From assembly GCA_054661495.1 (NCBI GenBank), contig BAAFSQ010000093.1, forward strand, positions 1-35,298: a stretch of DNA of 35,298 nucleotides, written 5' to 3'. This DNA comes from Zygophlyctis sp. KS116 (taxonomy: Eukaryota; Chytridiomycota). Of the stretch, positions 9,264 through 18,352 are shown in pieces; position 1 is the first letter of the stretch, and every line of letters starts with the position of its first letter. The notes beneath the pieces were generated by a model that saw only the letters and a program-made list of their open reading frames with translations, did not search any database and had not been told where the DNA came from. The position numbers and the translations under genes were made by a program.

Positions 9264-9894
9264 ATGTTTAAAGCAATTTCATCTATTCCATATGTCATTG
9301 AATCTTCTCCAAGAGGAGAAAGAGTTTTTGATATATTTTCTAGACTACTTAAAGAGAGAATTATTTTACTAAATGGAGAAGTTCATGATTCTAGTTCTGC
9401 AATTATTGTTGCTCAATTACTATTTTTAGAAGCAGAAAATCCTAAAAAGCCAATTGCAATGTATATAAATTCTCCAGGTGGTTCAGTGACTGCTGGAATG
9501 GCTATATATGATACGATGCAGTATATTCAGTCTCCAGTTTCGACTGTTTGTATCGGTCAAGCATGCTCAATGGGATCTTTACTATTAGCTGCAGGTGAGC
9601 CTGGATCTCGTAGTATTCTACCAAATGCAAGAGTAATGATTCATCAACCAAGGTAAATTTCTATAAAATAAAGACTATAGTGGTGGTGCATCTGGTCAAG
9701 CAACGGACATTGCTATTCATGCAAAAGAAATTTTAGATGTTCGATCTAAATTAAATTCAATTTATGTTCATCATACTAAACAGCCTCTGTCTGAAATTGA
9801 AAAAAGAATGGAAAGAGATCATTTTATGTCTGCACAGGCTGCAGTGGATTTTGGACTAGTTGATAAAATTTTAATAAAACGTTTGGAAGCTTGA
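9264..9894 (+). CDS. clpP: ATP-dependent Clp protease proteolytic subunit, mitochondrial type
   Basis: Two exons (9264-9652, 9681-9894; intron 28 nt) give 200 residues. I chose the ATG at 9264; the open frame extends 13 codons upstream without another ATG and would overlap the Rab gene. Catalytic Ser lies in [14 protein letters not shown], His in MIHQPSGG (restored by splicing), and Asp in the [10 protein letters not shown] region. [20 protein letters not shown] is the classic ClpP handle and oxyanion segment. In eukaryotes outside plastids, ClpP with ClpX degrades matrix proteins. The N terminus ([14 protein letters not shown]) is only weakly presequence-like. No ClpX is in the window. Confidence 0.96.
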
Positions 9895-9995
9895 TGTATT
9901 AACACTAGAGGAAACTCTTAAACGTCTCAAGAATGGGGCGTAGGTGTAAAACAAGTTGCGGCCTAGGTTTTACATTTTGTTTTGAATTGTTTGAC

Positions 9996-10782
9996 ATGAC
10001 AAAAGTTGAATGGCCATTGGAAGCTCAGACAGTAATTTATATATTCTTAATTTTTAGGTCATTGTTACTGGTAACTTTGATAACTGGGCTGGGACTTTTC
10101 CTTTAATTAAAGTAATTTATTTTTCTAAACCTAGAATGAATCTGGAATATTTGTTGGTAATCTATCTAATCATGATTGGCCTTTAATTTTCAAGTTTATT
10201 GTTGATGGAGAATGGAAAACTTGTTTAGAATATTCTATCCAATCTGATGATGATGGAAATGTTAACAATATTTTATATTTTGAAAAATCTCAAGATATCA
10301 AGGAATCATTGCAAGGGCAAAAAAGTATTTCAAACCTGGATTTGAAGCAGACTTGGCCTTTACCAGGTATCCCAGAGGAAACTTCTCCAGAGATTAGAGG
10401 CATTCAAATTCCAAAAGTTTTAATCACAGATGTAAATGGTGTTGAATCAGACTATCCAATTAGTCTAAACATGCAAGGGAATAATCAAGTTCCCAGAGTG
10501 ATTTTAACTGATGTCGATGGAAAGGTTTCTTTGCCTATTGTCCCAAATATAGTCATTACTGATGCTGATGGGAATATTACAGAAGAGATTATAGATTATA
10601 TTGATCTTCCAAGATCACCAATGGTTAATTCATTTTCAGATTCTAGTATGGATTCGGTAGACTCTCAAACCACGTTGAATGCCTCACAAGAAGATAAAAA
10701 TTCGAAAGCTTCTAAAAAGTTGTTTAAACCTTTAAAGGGATTAAAGAAGAAAACTTCTCGTTTAATGCAATCTGTAATTTAA
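9996..10782 (+). CDS. CBM48/AMPK-type glycogen-binding-like protein with triple TD-x-DG repeat
   Basis: Three exons (9996-10031, 10058-10111, 10135-10782; introns 26 and 23 nt, among the shortest here) give 245 residues. The N-terminal domain, MTKVEWPLEA...VIVTGNFDNWAG...FKFIVDGEW, is the AMPK1-CBM/CBM48 early-set fold shared by AMPK beta subunits and fungal Mdg1/Crp1. It binds glycogen, or cruciform DNA in yeast Crp1. The central part carries three spaced repeats: PKVLITDVNG, PRVILTDVDG and PNIVITDADG. The C terminus is Ser-rich, then strongly basic (KKLFKPLKGLKKK). No AMPK-beta C-terminal domain is present, so I favour an Mdg1-like protein. The CTAGGTTTT promoter element lies just upstream. 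Confidence 0.82.
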
Positions 10783-10904
10783 AATTTTATTAATTATGTA
10801 GATGAAGAAAACTTTTGGACTTTCTTCTAAATAGCTGGCTATAATGATTTTTGCAAAAGAGATAAAAGATTTATTTGATTTTTAATTACAATTTGGGACA
10901 TTTG

Positions 10905-10945
10905 TGGGGCCCGAGTGGCGTCTTGAAAGCCCATGGCTCAGGGTT
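10905..10945. other. GC-rich hairpin-forming patch upstream of the USP gene
   Basis: A short GC-rich island in AT-rich surroundings. CCCGAG (10910-10915) can pair with CTC-A-GGG (10937-10943), and AGCC-CAT-GGCT can form an alternative hairpin. A T6 run follows near 10950. It could be 5' UTR structure of the deubiquitinase mRNA or a small RNA. It does not fold as a tRNA, and I see no snoRNA boxes. Confidence 0.3.
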
Positions 10946-10971
10946 GATATTTTTTCTCCGACCCGTCCGTA

Positions 10972-12901
10972 ATGAGTGGCTACTGTCCTCACATTTCATC
11001 AACCACTATTTCCAAGAAGCGGAAAGGGAAAATTAAGTCGTTGTCGCATTGTGAAGATTGCGGAAAAACAACACAGTCGACATGGATGTGTATTTCCTGC
11101 GGACAAATCGGTTGCGGAAGGTATCTTTTAATCATTATCATGATCATTCAGATTTATTTCTGGACATGCTTTGGATCATTATTCAAAATCCGCGCATCCG
11201 ATCGCCATTGATATCGATAGTCTAGCATTTCATTGGTATTGTTTTTCATATTTTTATGATTGGTAGTTATGTTTGCGATGATTTTGCATTTTCTAATGAT
11301 CCAAAAGATGAATCGGCTCTAAAAGGTTTTAGGTCTTACGTGACTTCATTACGACGAAATCAGAAACTCAATGTTATGACTGGAGCGATAAAGGAAAAGA
11401 TGGTGATTTCAAAGAAAAAATTTATGCATCTTACTGGATTAAGTAATCTCGGTAATAATGATCATTTAATCGGTAGGGAATACTTGTTTTATGAATGTGA
11501 TCTTACAGACATTATGGTGGGTTAAATGCTATATAATTATATAGCCATACAGAACCGATCCAGCATTACTTTTTAGATATTAATGATCCACTATCGCCAA
11601 TCAATAGTCCAAAATCAGATCTTAATCGTCCATTGACAAGACGGGCTGCTTTTGAAAGAAGAGATGTGTATGATTTCTTTATAGTAACAAAACAGGTCCA
11701 TTTGGGAAGAATTTGCAAATCTTTTAAGGGAAATGTGGACATCTTCATTACAGGCTATCAGCCCAAACTCTTTTTTAGATACAATTTGGAAAATTGTACC
11801 AATGGTATTTTATTTCTTAAATAAAAATCATAGTTTCGGGGATATCAACAGCAAGATGCCCAAGAGTTTGCACGCTATTTGCTGGATCGCATCAATACTG
11901 AATTAACATTACAAAAGAGAATTAAGCAAAATTTCTTACTCTCTACATTTCAAGGAGTTCTAACCAATCAAGTAAATCTGATTTTAAATAATTTTAGGTG
12001 CATTGTCTCTCATGCAATCATGTATATGTAAAGCAGGACCCATTTTTGGATTTATCATTATCAATACCTGAAAAATATTCTCAAAGAAAAAATAAGATAC
12101 AAGAACAACAAGAACCGTGCTCTTTGGCTGGTAAGACTCTTCTTCAACTTAACGACTAGAATTATTAAACAATTTTGTACAAATGGAACACTTGGAAGGA
12201 CAAGATCAATATGATTGCGAAAAATGTAAAAGTAAGCAAAATGCTACTAAAAAATTCACCATTGAAACTCTTCCAGAAGTATATTTAATTTAATTAAATG
12301 ATTATAGGTTTTGTGTTTACACTTGAAACGATTCAAGTACACTCGTCACTCTAGATCAAAAATTGATACATATGTAGAATTTCCAATAACTGATTTGGAC
12401 ATGACACCCTATACATGTAGTAACAAGACTGCTCAGTTATATGATTTATATTCTATAATTGTACATCATGGAACATCTGGCTCTGGACATTTCTTGGCAT
12501 ATATTTGGTCACCCGACAACTCATCATGGTTTGAAGTCAATGATTCTCATACTAAACCCACAACACCAGACATTATACATAAACAATCTGCATATATGTT
12601 GTTTTATCTCCGTAGAGATGTCAATTCAAGATTTAAAGAGAGTGACAGCCTAGATCTAATTGCTGATACTCTCAGTAGCGTAAGCTCTGTAAATATGAAA
12701 CCCTCTAAAAATATTAATTCTCTTGATGAAGCATACTACTCATCACCTGCTGATTCTATTGATAACTCTAGTGACTCTGTAAGGCGTAGATCTGGACGTC
12801 TAATTAATAATGAAAGTTTTGATGACTTATCATCTCTCGGAGTCAGGCGATCAAAAAGAAGAAGAAATATTGTGAAAATGGTTGATAGTGATTCTGATTA
12901 A
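10972..12901 (+). CDS. Ubiquitin-specific protease with ZnF-UBP (USP3/44/49-like)
   Basis: Ten exons with introns of 25-31 nt (10972-11120, 11152-11235, 11267-11451, 11477-11516, 11545-11667, 11696-11804, 11834-11971, 11998-12130, 12160-12278, 12308-12901) give 557 residues. The N-terminal ZnF-UBP has CPH, CEDCGK, CISCGQIGCGR, GHALDHY and CYVCDD ligands. The Cys box GLSNLGNTCFMN is rebuilt only after splicing; FRGYQQQDAQEF follows. CLSCNHVYVKQDP and CEKCKSKQNA supply the fingers, and the His box is HHGTSGSGHFLAYI with WFEVNDS. FRGYQQQDAQEF with RYLLDRINTEL resembles the USP3/44/49 group, which removes ubiquitin from histone H2A/H2B and other nuclear substrates. The tail is Ser-rich with basic clusters (RRSKRRRN), consistent with nuclear location. 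Confidence 0.93.
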
Positions 12902-12933
12902 ATTTTGTAACCTTACCTTATTTTTTGACTGAA

Positions 12934-13757
12934 ATGCTTGATCAATCTGACCCAATAGAACCTATGGATTCCATTGACTCTACTGATGCTATGGATGGCA
13001 TTGATGCTATGGATTCTATTGATCAAATGGACCCAACATCACAAGACCCGACTCTTGATTGTAATAATACCCATCCACCTCAAAATGTGCGGATCGATCA
13101 AGTTGAATCGGCGATCAGGGAAGCAAACTTGGTAATCCTAAATTTCTCAATATTAGATCAATCATGAATTACAGTCGCTTTTGGATGTATCGCTCCTCAA
13201 AATCAAAAAACTGAAATTTGAAAACAAGTAATTTTCTAATAATTAATTTCAAGATTTCTAGTTGAAACTCTTCATCAAAAAAATGATGCTCTATTTAATC
13301 AAGATCCTTATTCACCATCAAAGAGATTGTATCAACTTCATAAAGATTCAGATTCGGAAGATCCTAATAATGATTTTAAAAGAAAGCCGAGGAAAAGAAA
13401 AACCAAAGCTGTTGATCCAAATGCTCCAAAGCGTCCTTTAAATGTATTTTCTGTATTTTCAGAGTTCCAAAAAGATTTACTCAAACAAGAAAGATTAGAA
13501 TTAGAAAAAACAGCCCCAGATTCTGCAGATTGTATTGCATTGAAAAATATTTCAAAAGCAGTGACTGCAAAGTGGAAAAATATTAATGAGGACGAAAAAC
13601 AGGGTATGATTTAATTTTTAAAAACCTAGTATATCGGGAAATGTATCGTTCACAAGTTGAATCTTATGAGAAAGCAATGGAGGAATATGTAAAGTCAAAT
13701 CCAGATATGGAGAGTAGTTCCAAGAAGATCAAGACTGATCCGCAAGAAACAGAATAA
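12934..13757 (+). CDS. HMG-box protein (Nhp10-like)
   Basis: Four exons (12934-13131, 13157-13227, 13254-13603, 13630-13757; introns 25, 26, 26 nt) give 248 residues. The start is 32 bp after the USP stop. The N terminus is an acidic low-complexity repeat of the pattern D-A/S-M/I-D. A helical segment follows (IDQVESAIREANL, LLKIKKLKFENK). The HMG box begins PNAPKRPLNVFSVFSEFQK and continues through WKNINEDEKQ|VYREMYRSQ, with the splice junction inside helix 3. The order of an N-terminal helix, a basic stretch and one HMG box matches yeast Nhp10, a DNA-binding subunit of INO80. Other single-box HMG proteins remain possible. Confidence 0.8.
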
Positions 13758-13817
13758 AGAGTTTTGTACCAATGTCTGACATTTGGCGCGTCCCAGCCCT
13801 TGACAGAATTTTTTAAA

Positions 13818-14996
13818 ATGAGACCAAGTCTAGGAACTGGCGGTAGATCGTCAGTCTCTGGATCCATCGCATCAGTCTTTGGATGCACTGGGTTTCTAGG
13901 AAGATATCTAGTAAATAATTTAGGAAGAAGTGGAACACAAACAGTCATTCCTTATCGTGGATGCGATGATGACAAGAGACATTTGAAAATTATGGGGGAC
14001 TTGGGACAAATAGTTTCAATGAAATTTGACCCATTGTCGACTGATAGTATGCGGGAATGTTTGCGTTCCTCTAATGTTGTTTACAATTTGATGGGCAGAA
14101 TGTATCCAACAAAGAATTACAGTCTGGAAAAAGTTCATGTGGACATGGCAAGGGAAATCGCAAAGTTATGCAAGGAAACAGGGGCTAGATTAGTTCATGT
14201 ATCTGCTTTAAACGCTTCTGTCGATTCATCATGTCAGTTTTTAAAAGCAAAGGTACTTATTTTTCCATCCTTTTAGGAATTGCATGGATCTTAAATTTTA
14301 GGCTCTTGGAGAACAAGCAGTACTGCAAGAATTACCTGATGCAACTATTATTAGACCTTCATATATGTATGGTGATGAAGATAGATTCTGGAATAGAATG
14401 GGATGTATTATATTGGATTTTTAATTAAATAGCTCAATCTAAATGGAAAGGAGGAATTTTTCTTCCTGGATCAGGAAATGTTAGATTTAGACCAGTGTAT
14501 GTGGGTGATGTAGCTGCAATTATGGCGAAAATGGTAAAGGATGATAGAGCAGATGGCAGAATTGTGGAATTATTTGGGTTTGTCTTTAATATGCTAATTT
14601 TAGACCAAAAGAGTATTATTACAAGGATTTAGTCCAATTATTTTTAGATGTTTCTGGTAATGCCGCTGAAGCACGTCCAGTTCCTAAAGCAGTTTACAAG
14701 TATTTTAAATTTCTAATGATAAATAGGATTATAGCAGGTTTGTTTGAAAAACTAAAAGTCTTTCCAATTATAACCTCTGATGAAGTTGAAAGGGTAAATT
14801 TTAGTAATTTAAAAGATAGCTTTTTATTGATGATGTCATATCAAAGGATGCATTGACATTTAAAGACTTTGAATATAGACCTCACTCTGTAGAAGAGACT
14901 ATAACGCGATTTGTACGAATGTACAGACCTGCAAGATTACAAAGAGTCCCTTTGGAAGAAAATATCAAATCTTATGCTATAAATGAAAGTAATTAA
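13818..14996 (+). CDS. NDUFA9: Complex I 39-40 kDa subunit (NDUFA9)
   Basis: Five exons (13818-14252, 14302-14404, 14433-14577, 14604-14793, 14820-14996) with introns of 49, 28, 26 and 26 nt encode 349 residues. GTGGRSSVSGSIASVFGCTG followed by FLGRYLVNNLG is the NDUFA9 signature: an atypical SDR that binds NADPH structurally. VIPYRGCDDD, NLMGR, VHVSALNAS, KALGEQAV, ATIIRPSYMYGDEDRF and RPVYVGDVAAIM follow in family order. It is an accessory subunit of mitochondrial NADH dehydrogenase. The first intron, 49 nt, is the longest well-supported one in the window. No clear presequence precedes MRPSLGTGG, so a short upstream exon may be missed. The stop codon overlaps the stop of the convergent ACMSD gene. 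Confidence 0.93.
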
Positions 14997-16099
14997 ATTT
15001 TTTTGGTTTTTAAATTATGATCCAATCCCAAGAAATTTAGAACATTTAGTCCCAAAATCATTTCCTTTTCTTGTACTGTTAAAAATTTACATTTCCGAAC
15101 AACTTCACCAGGTGATTGTTCTCCTAAAGGAAAAGGATAATCACTACCAAGCATAATCTTATCTACACCAATCTTTTTTACAAGTAATTCTAGAGCATCT
15201 GGATCGTGTACAAGCGAATCACACCAAATCTTGTTTAAAAAAGTTGATGGACTTGATTTACATTTTATAGCAACTAGATCAGGCCTACAATTATATCCAT
15301 GTTCAATTCTTCCTAAAGTACCAGGAAAAGAACCACCACCATGAGCAAAACAAATCTTTAAGTCTGGATACCTTTCTAAAACCCCTCCCAACATAACTGA
15401 GCAAATCCCAATAGTAGTTTCACATGGCATCCCTATAAGCCATGGAAACCAATAAGGAGACATTCGACTGTCATATTAAGAAAATAAAAAATACCCATTC
15501 TTCTCCATATCCCAAGGATGAACAAAAATGGGAACTTTTAATTCATTACAAAAACTCCAAAAAGGCTCCAAATATGGATCATCTAAATTTAGACCATTTA
15601 TATGAGATCCTATTTGTATTCCAGCCAAATTCAAATTAAATAGACACCTTTTCAATTCCAAAATTGCGAGTTCCGAGTCTTGCATTGGCACCGTTCCCAA
15701 TCCAATAAATTTCTTTGGATGATTTGCAACTGTATTAGCAATATCATCATTTAAAATCCTAAAATTTAATATTACGTATCCTACTTTGCAACATGTAGAC
15801 AATCTTTGGGTGATTTATCATAATTAAACATTACGGGAACAGTTGAAATGACTTGAACATCTACTCCTGTATGATTTATATCTGATATTCTCGATTGAGC
15901 GTCCCAACAATTACATTCAATGTCTCTAAAATGTTCATTGTCTATTTTCATGACTGCTGTTTCCTATTCTTCATTTATGTAAAAGTACATTGTCCACTGG
16001 CTGTACAGAGACCCATCCTCCATAGCCAAAATGTTTAGAAAAGTCTGGAAGTGACTTTGGAAGAATGTGAGTGTGCAAATCAATCACCAACTGTGGCAT
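14993..16099 (-). CDS. ACMSD: 2-amino-3-carboxymuconate-6-semialdehyde decarboxylase (ACMSD)
   Basis: Four exons (16099-15989, 15963-15785, 15758-15495, 15467-14993; introns 25, 26, 27 nt) give 342 residues. Zinc ligands of the amidohydrolase fold are visible: DLHTHILP near residue 7, FVHPWD, CFAHGGGSFPG and LGSDYPFPLGE. The string RMSPYWFPWLIGMPCETT, formed across the last splice, with RIEHGYNCRPDLVA and DSLVHDPDAL is diagnostic of ACMSD. It decarboxylates ACMS in the kynurenine (tryptophan) pathway and so diverts flux away from quinolinate and NAD. No other kynurenine gene is nearby. The two His of HxH and the late Asp are intact, so it should be active. Confidence 0.96.
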
Positions 16100-16371
16100 T
16101 AATAATCAAAATTCCTCTCCTCAATCTAGTCTGTTTAATACAATTGTTACTAATACTATTGGAAATTTAAAAATTAATGTCTGCTGCCATCTACACAGAA
16201 TATAAAATATATCCTGCTCAAAAAGCAACAATTCAATCTTCGAAACGGGGTATCTCTTGAAAATGCATTAAAAGCAATTTCAAGAACTGTATGTCTCGAT
16301 CCTTCATCTCATTTCAAAAAAAAACAATTTGGTACAATATAAAAATCTACAGAGTTAGTGATAAAGAGAAA
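16100..16371. other. Spacer without a convincing gene
   Basis: Between ACMSD and the snoRNA pair. On the plus strand an open stretch (about 16200-16340) reads LRNGVSLENALKAISRT, which looks protein-like, but it has no ATG in frame and I could not build a supported splice structure. No third snoRNA with both C and D boxes is visible on either strand. Confidence 0.4.
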
Positions 16372-16461
16372 CTGATCAGATAGTTTGGTAAGTTTGTACA
16401 GTATCAGCACTTTAGATCAGAAGCAGAACTGGCATGTTTTGTACAGTTATCATCACTTCAG
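16372..16461 (-). ncRNA. C/D-box snoRNA, U38/snR61-like
   Basis: Read on the minus strand: box C GTGATGA (16456-16450), box D' CTGA (16420-16417), C'-like GTGCTGA (16410-16404), box D CTGA (16379-16376), with a 4-bp terminal pairing CTGA/TCAG. The 13 nt before D', GCCAGTTCTGCTT, are complementary to the conserved large-subunit rRNA segment AAGCAGAACTGGC. The nucleotide five positions upstream of D' pairs with its second A group, matching the Am site guided by human U38 and yeast snR61 (25S Am1133). The guide upstream of D contains CTTACCAAA, complementary to the adjoining rRNA TTTGGTAAG. rRNA positions are from memory. Confidence 0.75.
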
Positions 16462-16504
16462 AATAAAAACATACCTATTATAATTTAAAGAGAAACAATA
16501 TGTG

Positions 16505-16580
16505 AGAGCATCAGTTGGTGGTGCATGTTATTTATCATCATCATATGTATGTAATAATGGATATCATCATCATTTGCTCT
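16505..16580 (-). ncRNA. C/D-box snoRNA, U33/snR55-like
   Basis: On the minus strand a perfect 6-bp terminal stem AGAGCA/TGCTCT encloses box C ATGATGA, an internal C'-like ATGATGATG and box D CTGA (16514-16511). The guide before box D, CATGCACCACCA, is complementary to the conserved 18S rRNA stretch UGGUGGUGCAUG. The fifth nucleotide upstream of box D pairs with the U two bases before the G methylated by snR40/U32, that is the Um site guided by yeast snR55 and human U33 (18S Um1269 in yeast numbering). Forty-three bases separate it from the second snoRNA on the same strand, which suggests a common precursor. Confidence 0.85.
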
Positions 16581-16660
16581 AAACTTTTTGTAAAAAAAAA
16601 GAATAAAAGTCCTTGTCCTGGTACTTGAGAATAACTTTAGTCCGCAGTTAAATTGAAATT

Positions 16661-17587
16661 CTAGACTTTAATCCCCAAATTTGACAAGTAATTAATAAAT
16701 TTAGCATGATTTCCATTTGATCTAGCAATATCAATACAAGATTCACCAGAGAAATTTTTTTGTTGAATTAAATCCATTATTCCTTTTTTTCCAATTGTTT
16801 TTAGACCATTGTCTACAATTATACAAAAACAAGTAAAAGAATTTGATGATATTGAAAGAGATAAACAATTTTCTCCAGTAAAACAACGTAATTCAAGGTC
16901 AGCTTTTGCTTCTACTAACCATTCTGTCCAAAGAGAATGTTTTCTTTCTATAGAAATCATTAGAGGAGTAAATCCATTAAATGAATCAGGTTCATTAATA
17001 TCCCAACCTTTAGATTGTAATTCTGTTAATATTTCCTGATCATTAAAACCATAAAACGCAGAAATCCAAATTGGACCTTCATTCCTACTATTTATAGTAA
17101 TATTAGATAAAGCAGAATAATTAAGTCTCCATATTATCCTATTTTGAATAATCATTTCCTGAATGACTGAAACTTGATCTGGTTCAATTGAATATTTAAC
17201 TCCTATACAAGAAATCCCATAATTCAGATTAAACAAATGAGATAATTTGTTTCTAGTACAAGCAAAGACAATATTCATTTGCTTCTTGTGACATGAAGAA
17301 ACAATTCTTGCAATTTCCTGATCATGATCTCTAATATTTTTAGCAATAATTACCATCTTGATTTTATCTAAATTCCTATAAACTTGATTTAGTCCAATGA
17401 TGAGATTTGTTTTTTTAGATTTAATAAGAAATTTAGATACAATATCTTCCAATTCTGAATTTATAAATTGATTTACATAATTCCCAATAAAACTTGAATC
17501 AGTTGCACTTGTTTTCTGTAATATTCTAGAGATGCTAGAGTGAAACTGGTCAAATTCAATAAACTGCACTGCATTCTGCGAGAGCAT
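16661..17587 (-). CDS. L7Ae/SBP2-like RNA-binding domain joined to ankyrin repeats
   Basis: Intronless, 308 residues. Residues ~58-135 carry an L7Ae/L30e-type fold: TNLIIGLNQVYRNLDKIKMV, IIAKNIRDHDQEIARIV, NIVFACTRNKLSHLF and ISCIGV. The GLNQV...L-D-K-I-K-x-V-I-I-A pattern is closest to the SECISBP2 branch rather than to ribosomal L7Ae or Nhp2. Residues ~170-300 contain three or four ankyrin-like units (NGFTPLMISIERKHSLWTEW, GENCLSLSISS, GESCIDIARSNGN). SBP2-branch domains bind kink-turn or SECIS RNA; ankyrins bind proteins. The substrate is unknown, and I see no selenoprotein gene or SECIS element in the window. Low-complexity repeats lie directly upstream. Confidence 0.7.
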   Translation of the reverse strand: MLSQNAVQFIEFDQFHSSISRILQKTSATDSSFIGNYVNQFINSELEDIVSKFLIKSKKTNLIIGLNQVYRNLDKIKMVIIAKNIRDHDQEIARIVSSCHKKQMNIVFACTRNKLSHLFNLNYGISCIGVKYSIEPDQVSVIQEMIIQNRIIWRLNYSALSNITINSRNEGPIWISAFYGFNDQEILTELQSKGWDINEPDSFNGFTPLMISIERKHSLWTEWLVEAKADLELRCFTGENCLSLSISSNSFTCFCIIVDNGLKTIGKKGIMDLIQQKNFSGESCIDIARSNGNHAKFINYLSNLGIKV

Positions 17588-17610
17588 ATTTTCTCTTCTT
17601 CTTGTGCAAT

Positions 17611-17707
17611 TTCTATGCTAATTCTACTAATTCTATGCTAATTCTATAATATTTATGAAGATGTATGAAGATGTATGAAGATTTATGAAGATTTATAAAG
17701 ATTTATT
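17611..17707. repeat. Short tandem repeats
   Basis: Two 20-bp units starting TTCTATGCTAATTCTA (17611-17630, 17631-17650), then about five and a half 10-bp units of ATKTATGAAG type (17651-17707). They lie upstream of the L7Ae-ankyrin gene and run into the 3' end of the expansin-like gene. Confidence 0.85.
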
Positions 17708-18311
17708 AAAATGTTAAATAGAGTACAGTCCAAAAATATACTATAATCCTTGAATATTTAATATTAGCAGAATTAGGAATTAGATTAGAAGGCCATAATA
17801 CATCAATTTCCACTTTAGAATCTTGTGATTGTGCACCAAGAGCAGTCCAGAGTGCTTGTCCGTACAAATCTAAATTCCTTGAAACTTGATTTAAAGGCCA
17901 TAAACATCCATTAGTTGGACAGAAATCTACAATTGTTGCATTTACAACTAGTGAATGATTTTTAGAATTCCTAATTTGTAGAGTTTGAAAACATGAATTC
18001 ACTTTATTAGATCCACCATATGCTCTCTCTGATACTGCAACTGTAAATGATTTTGGCCAAATAGATTTTGAAAGTAAATCTAGATTTTGTCTCTTTATAG
18101 AGTCTAAAGAAGAACCATTAATATTAGCCATAATTTCCATCTGATCTCTATCATAAACTCCATCATTTAGAATCTTGTTCCATCGAGGATCTCCACCAGG
18201 TTGTCCATTGCTACATCCAACACCAACATCTAGTAATTGATATCCAATCTCTGAAAAGTGAGGAATAATAGGAAATGGTCCATAATGTGTTGCAAGTCCT
18301 GATTTCCACAT
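17706..18311 (-). CDS. Expansin-like DPBB-domain protein
   Basis: Single frame of 201 residues. It shows the double-psi beta-barrel pattern of expansin/loosenin-type proteins: SGLATHYGP at the start, a GVGCSNG loop, AVSERAYGGSNKVNSCFQTL, VDFCPTNGCLWP and LDLYGQALWTALG. The Cys pairs and the conserved D-F-C are intact. Such proteins loosen cellulose or chitin without hydrolysis and are secreted. No signal peptide precedes SGLATHYGP, so a leader exon may be missed or the gene may be 5'-truncated. The C-terminal end is hydrophobic (IIVYFWTVLYLTF), which could be an anchor signal or the result of an unspliced intron. No separate carbohydrate-binding module is seen. It is divergent from the LRR gene with 41 bp between start codons. 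Confidence 0.75.
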   Translation of the reverse strand: MWKSGLATHYGPFPIIPHFSEIGYQLLDVGVGCSNGQPGGDPRWNKILNDGVYDRDQMEIMANINGSSLDSIKRQNLDLLSKSIWPKSFTVAVSERAYGGSNKVNSCFQTLQIRNSKNHSLVVNATIVDFCPTNGCLWPLNQVSRNLDLYGQALWTALGAQSQDSKVEIDVLWPSNLIPNSANIKYSRIIVYFWTVLYLTF

Positions 18312-18352
18312 TTTAGAATTTCTTGTTTACAGTACGTCATTACTCATTCTAA

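Noticed and set aside
10905-10960. tRNA-like reading of GGGCCCGAGTGGCG...
   Set aside because: No acceptor, anticodon or T arm can be formed.
16173-16340. Possible small plus-strand gene (LRNGVSLENALKAISRT)
   Set aside because: No start codon in that frame, and no splice model of the usual length gives a full protein.
16150-16371. Third snoRNA upstream of the pair
   Set aside because: An ATGAGATGA word is present on the minus strand, but no matching box D or terminal stem.
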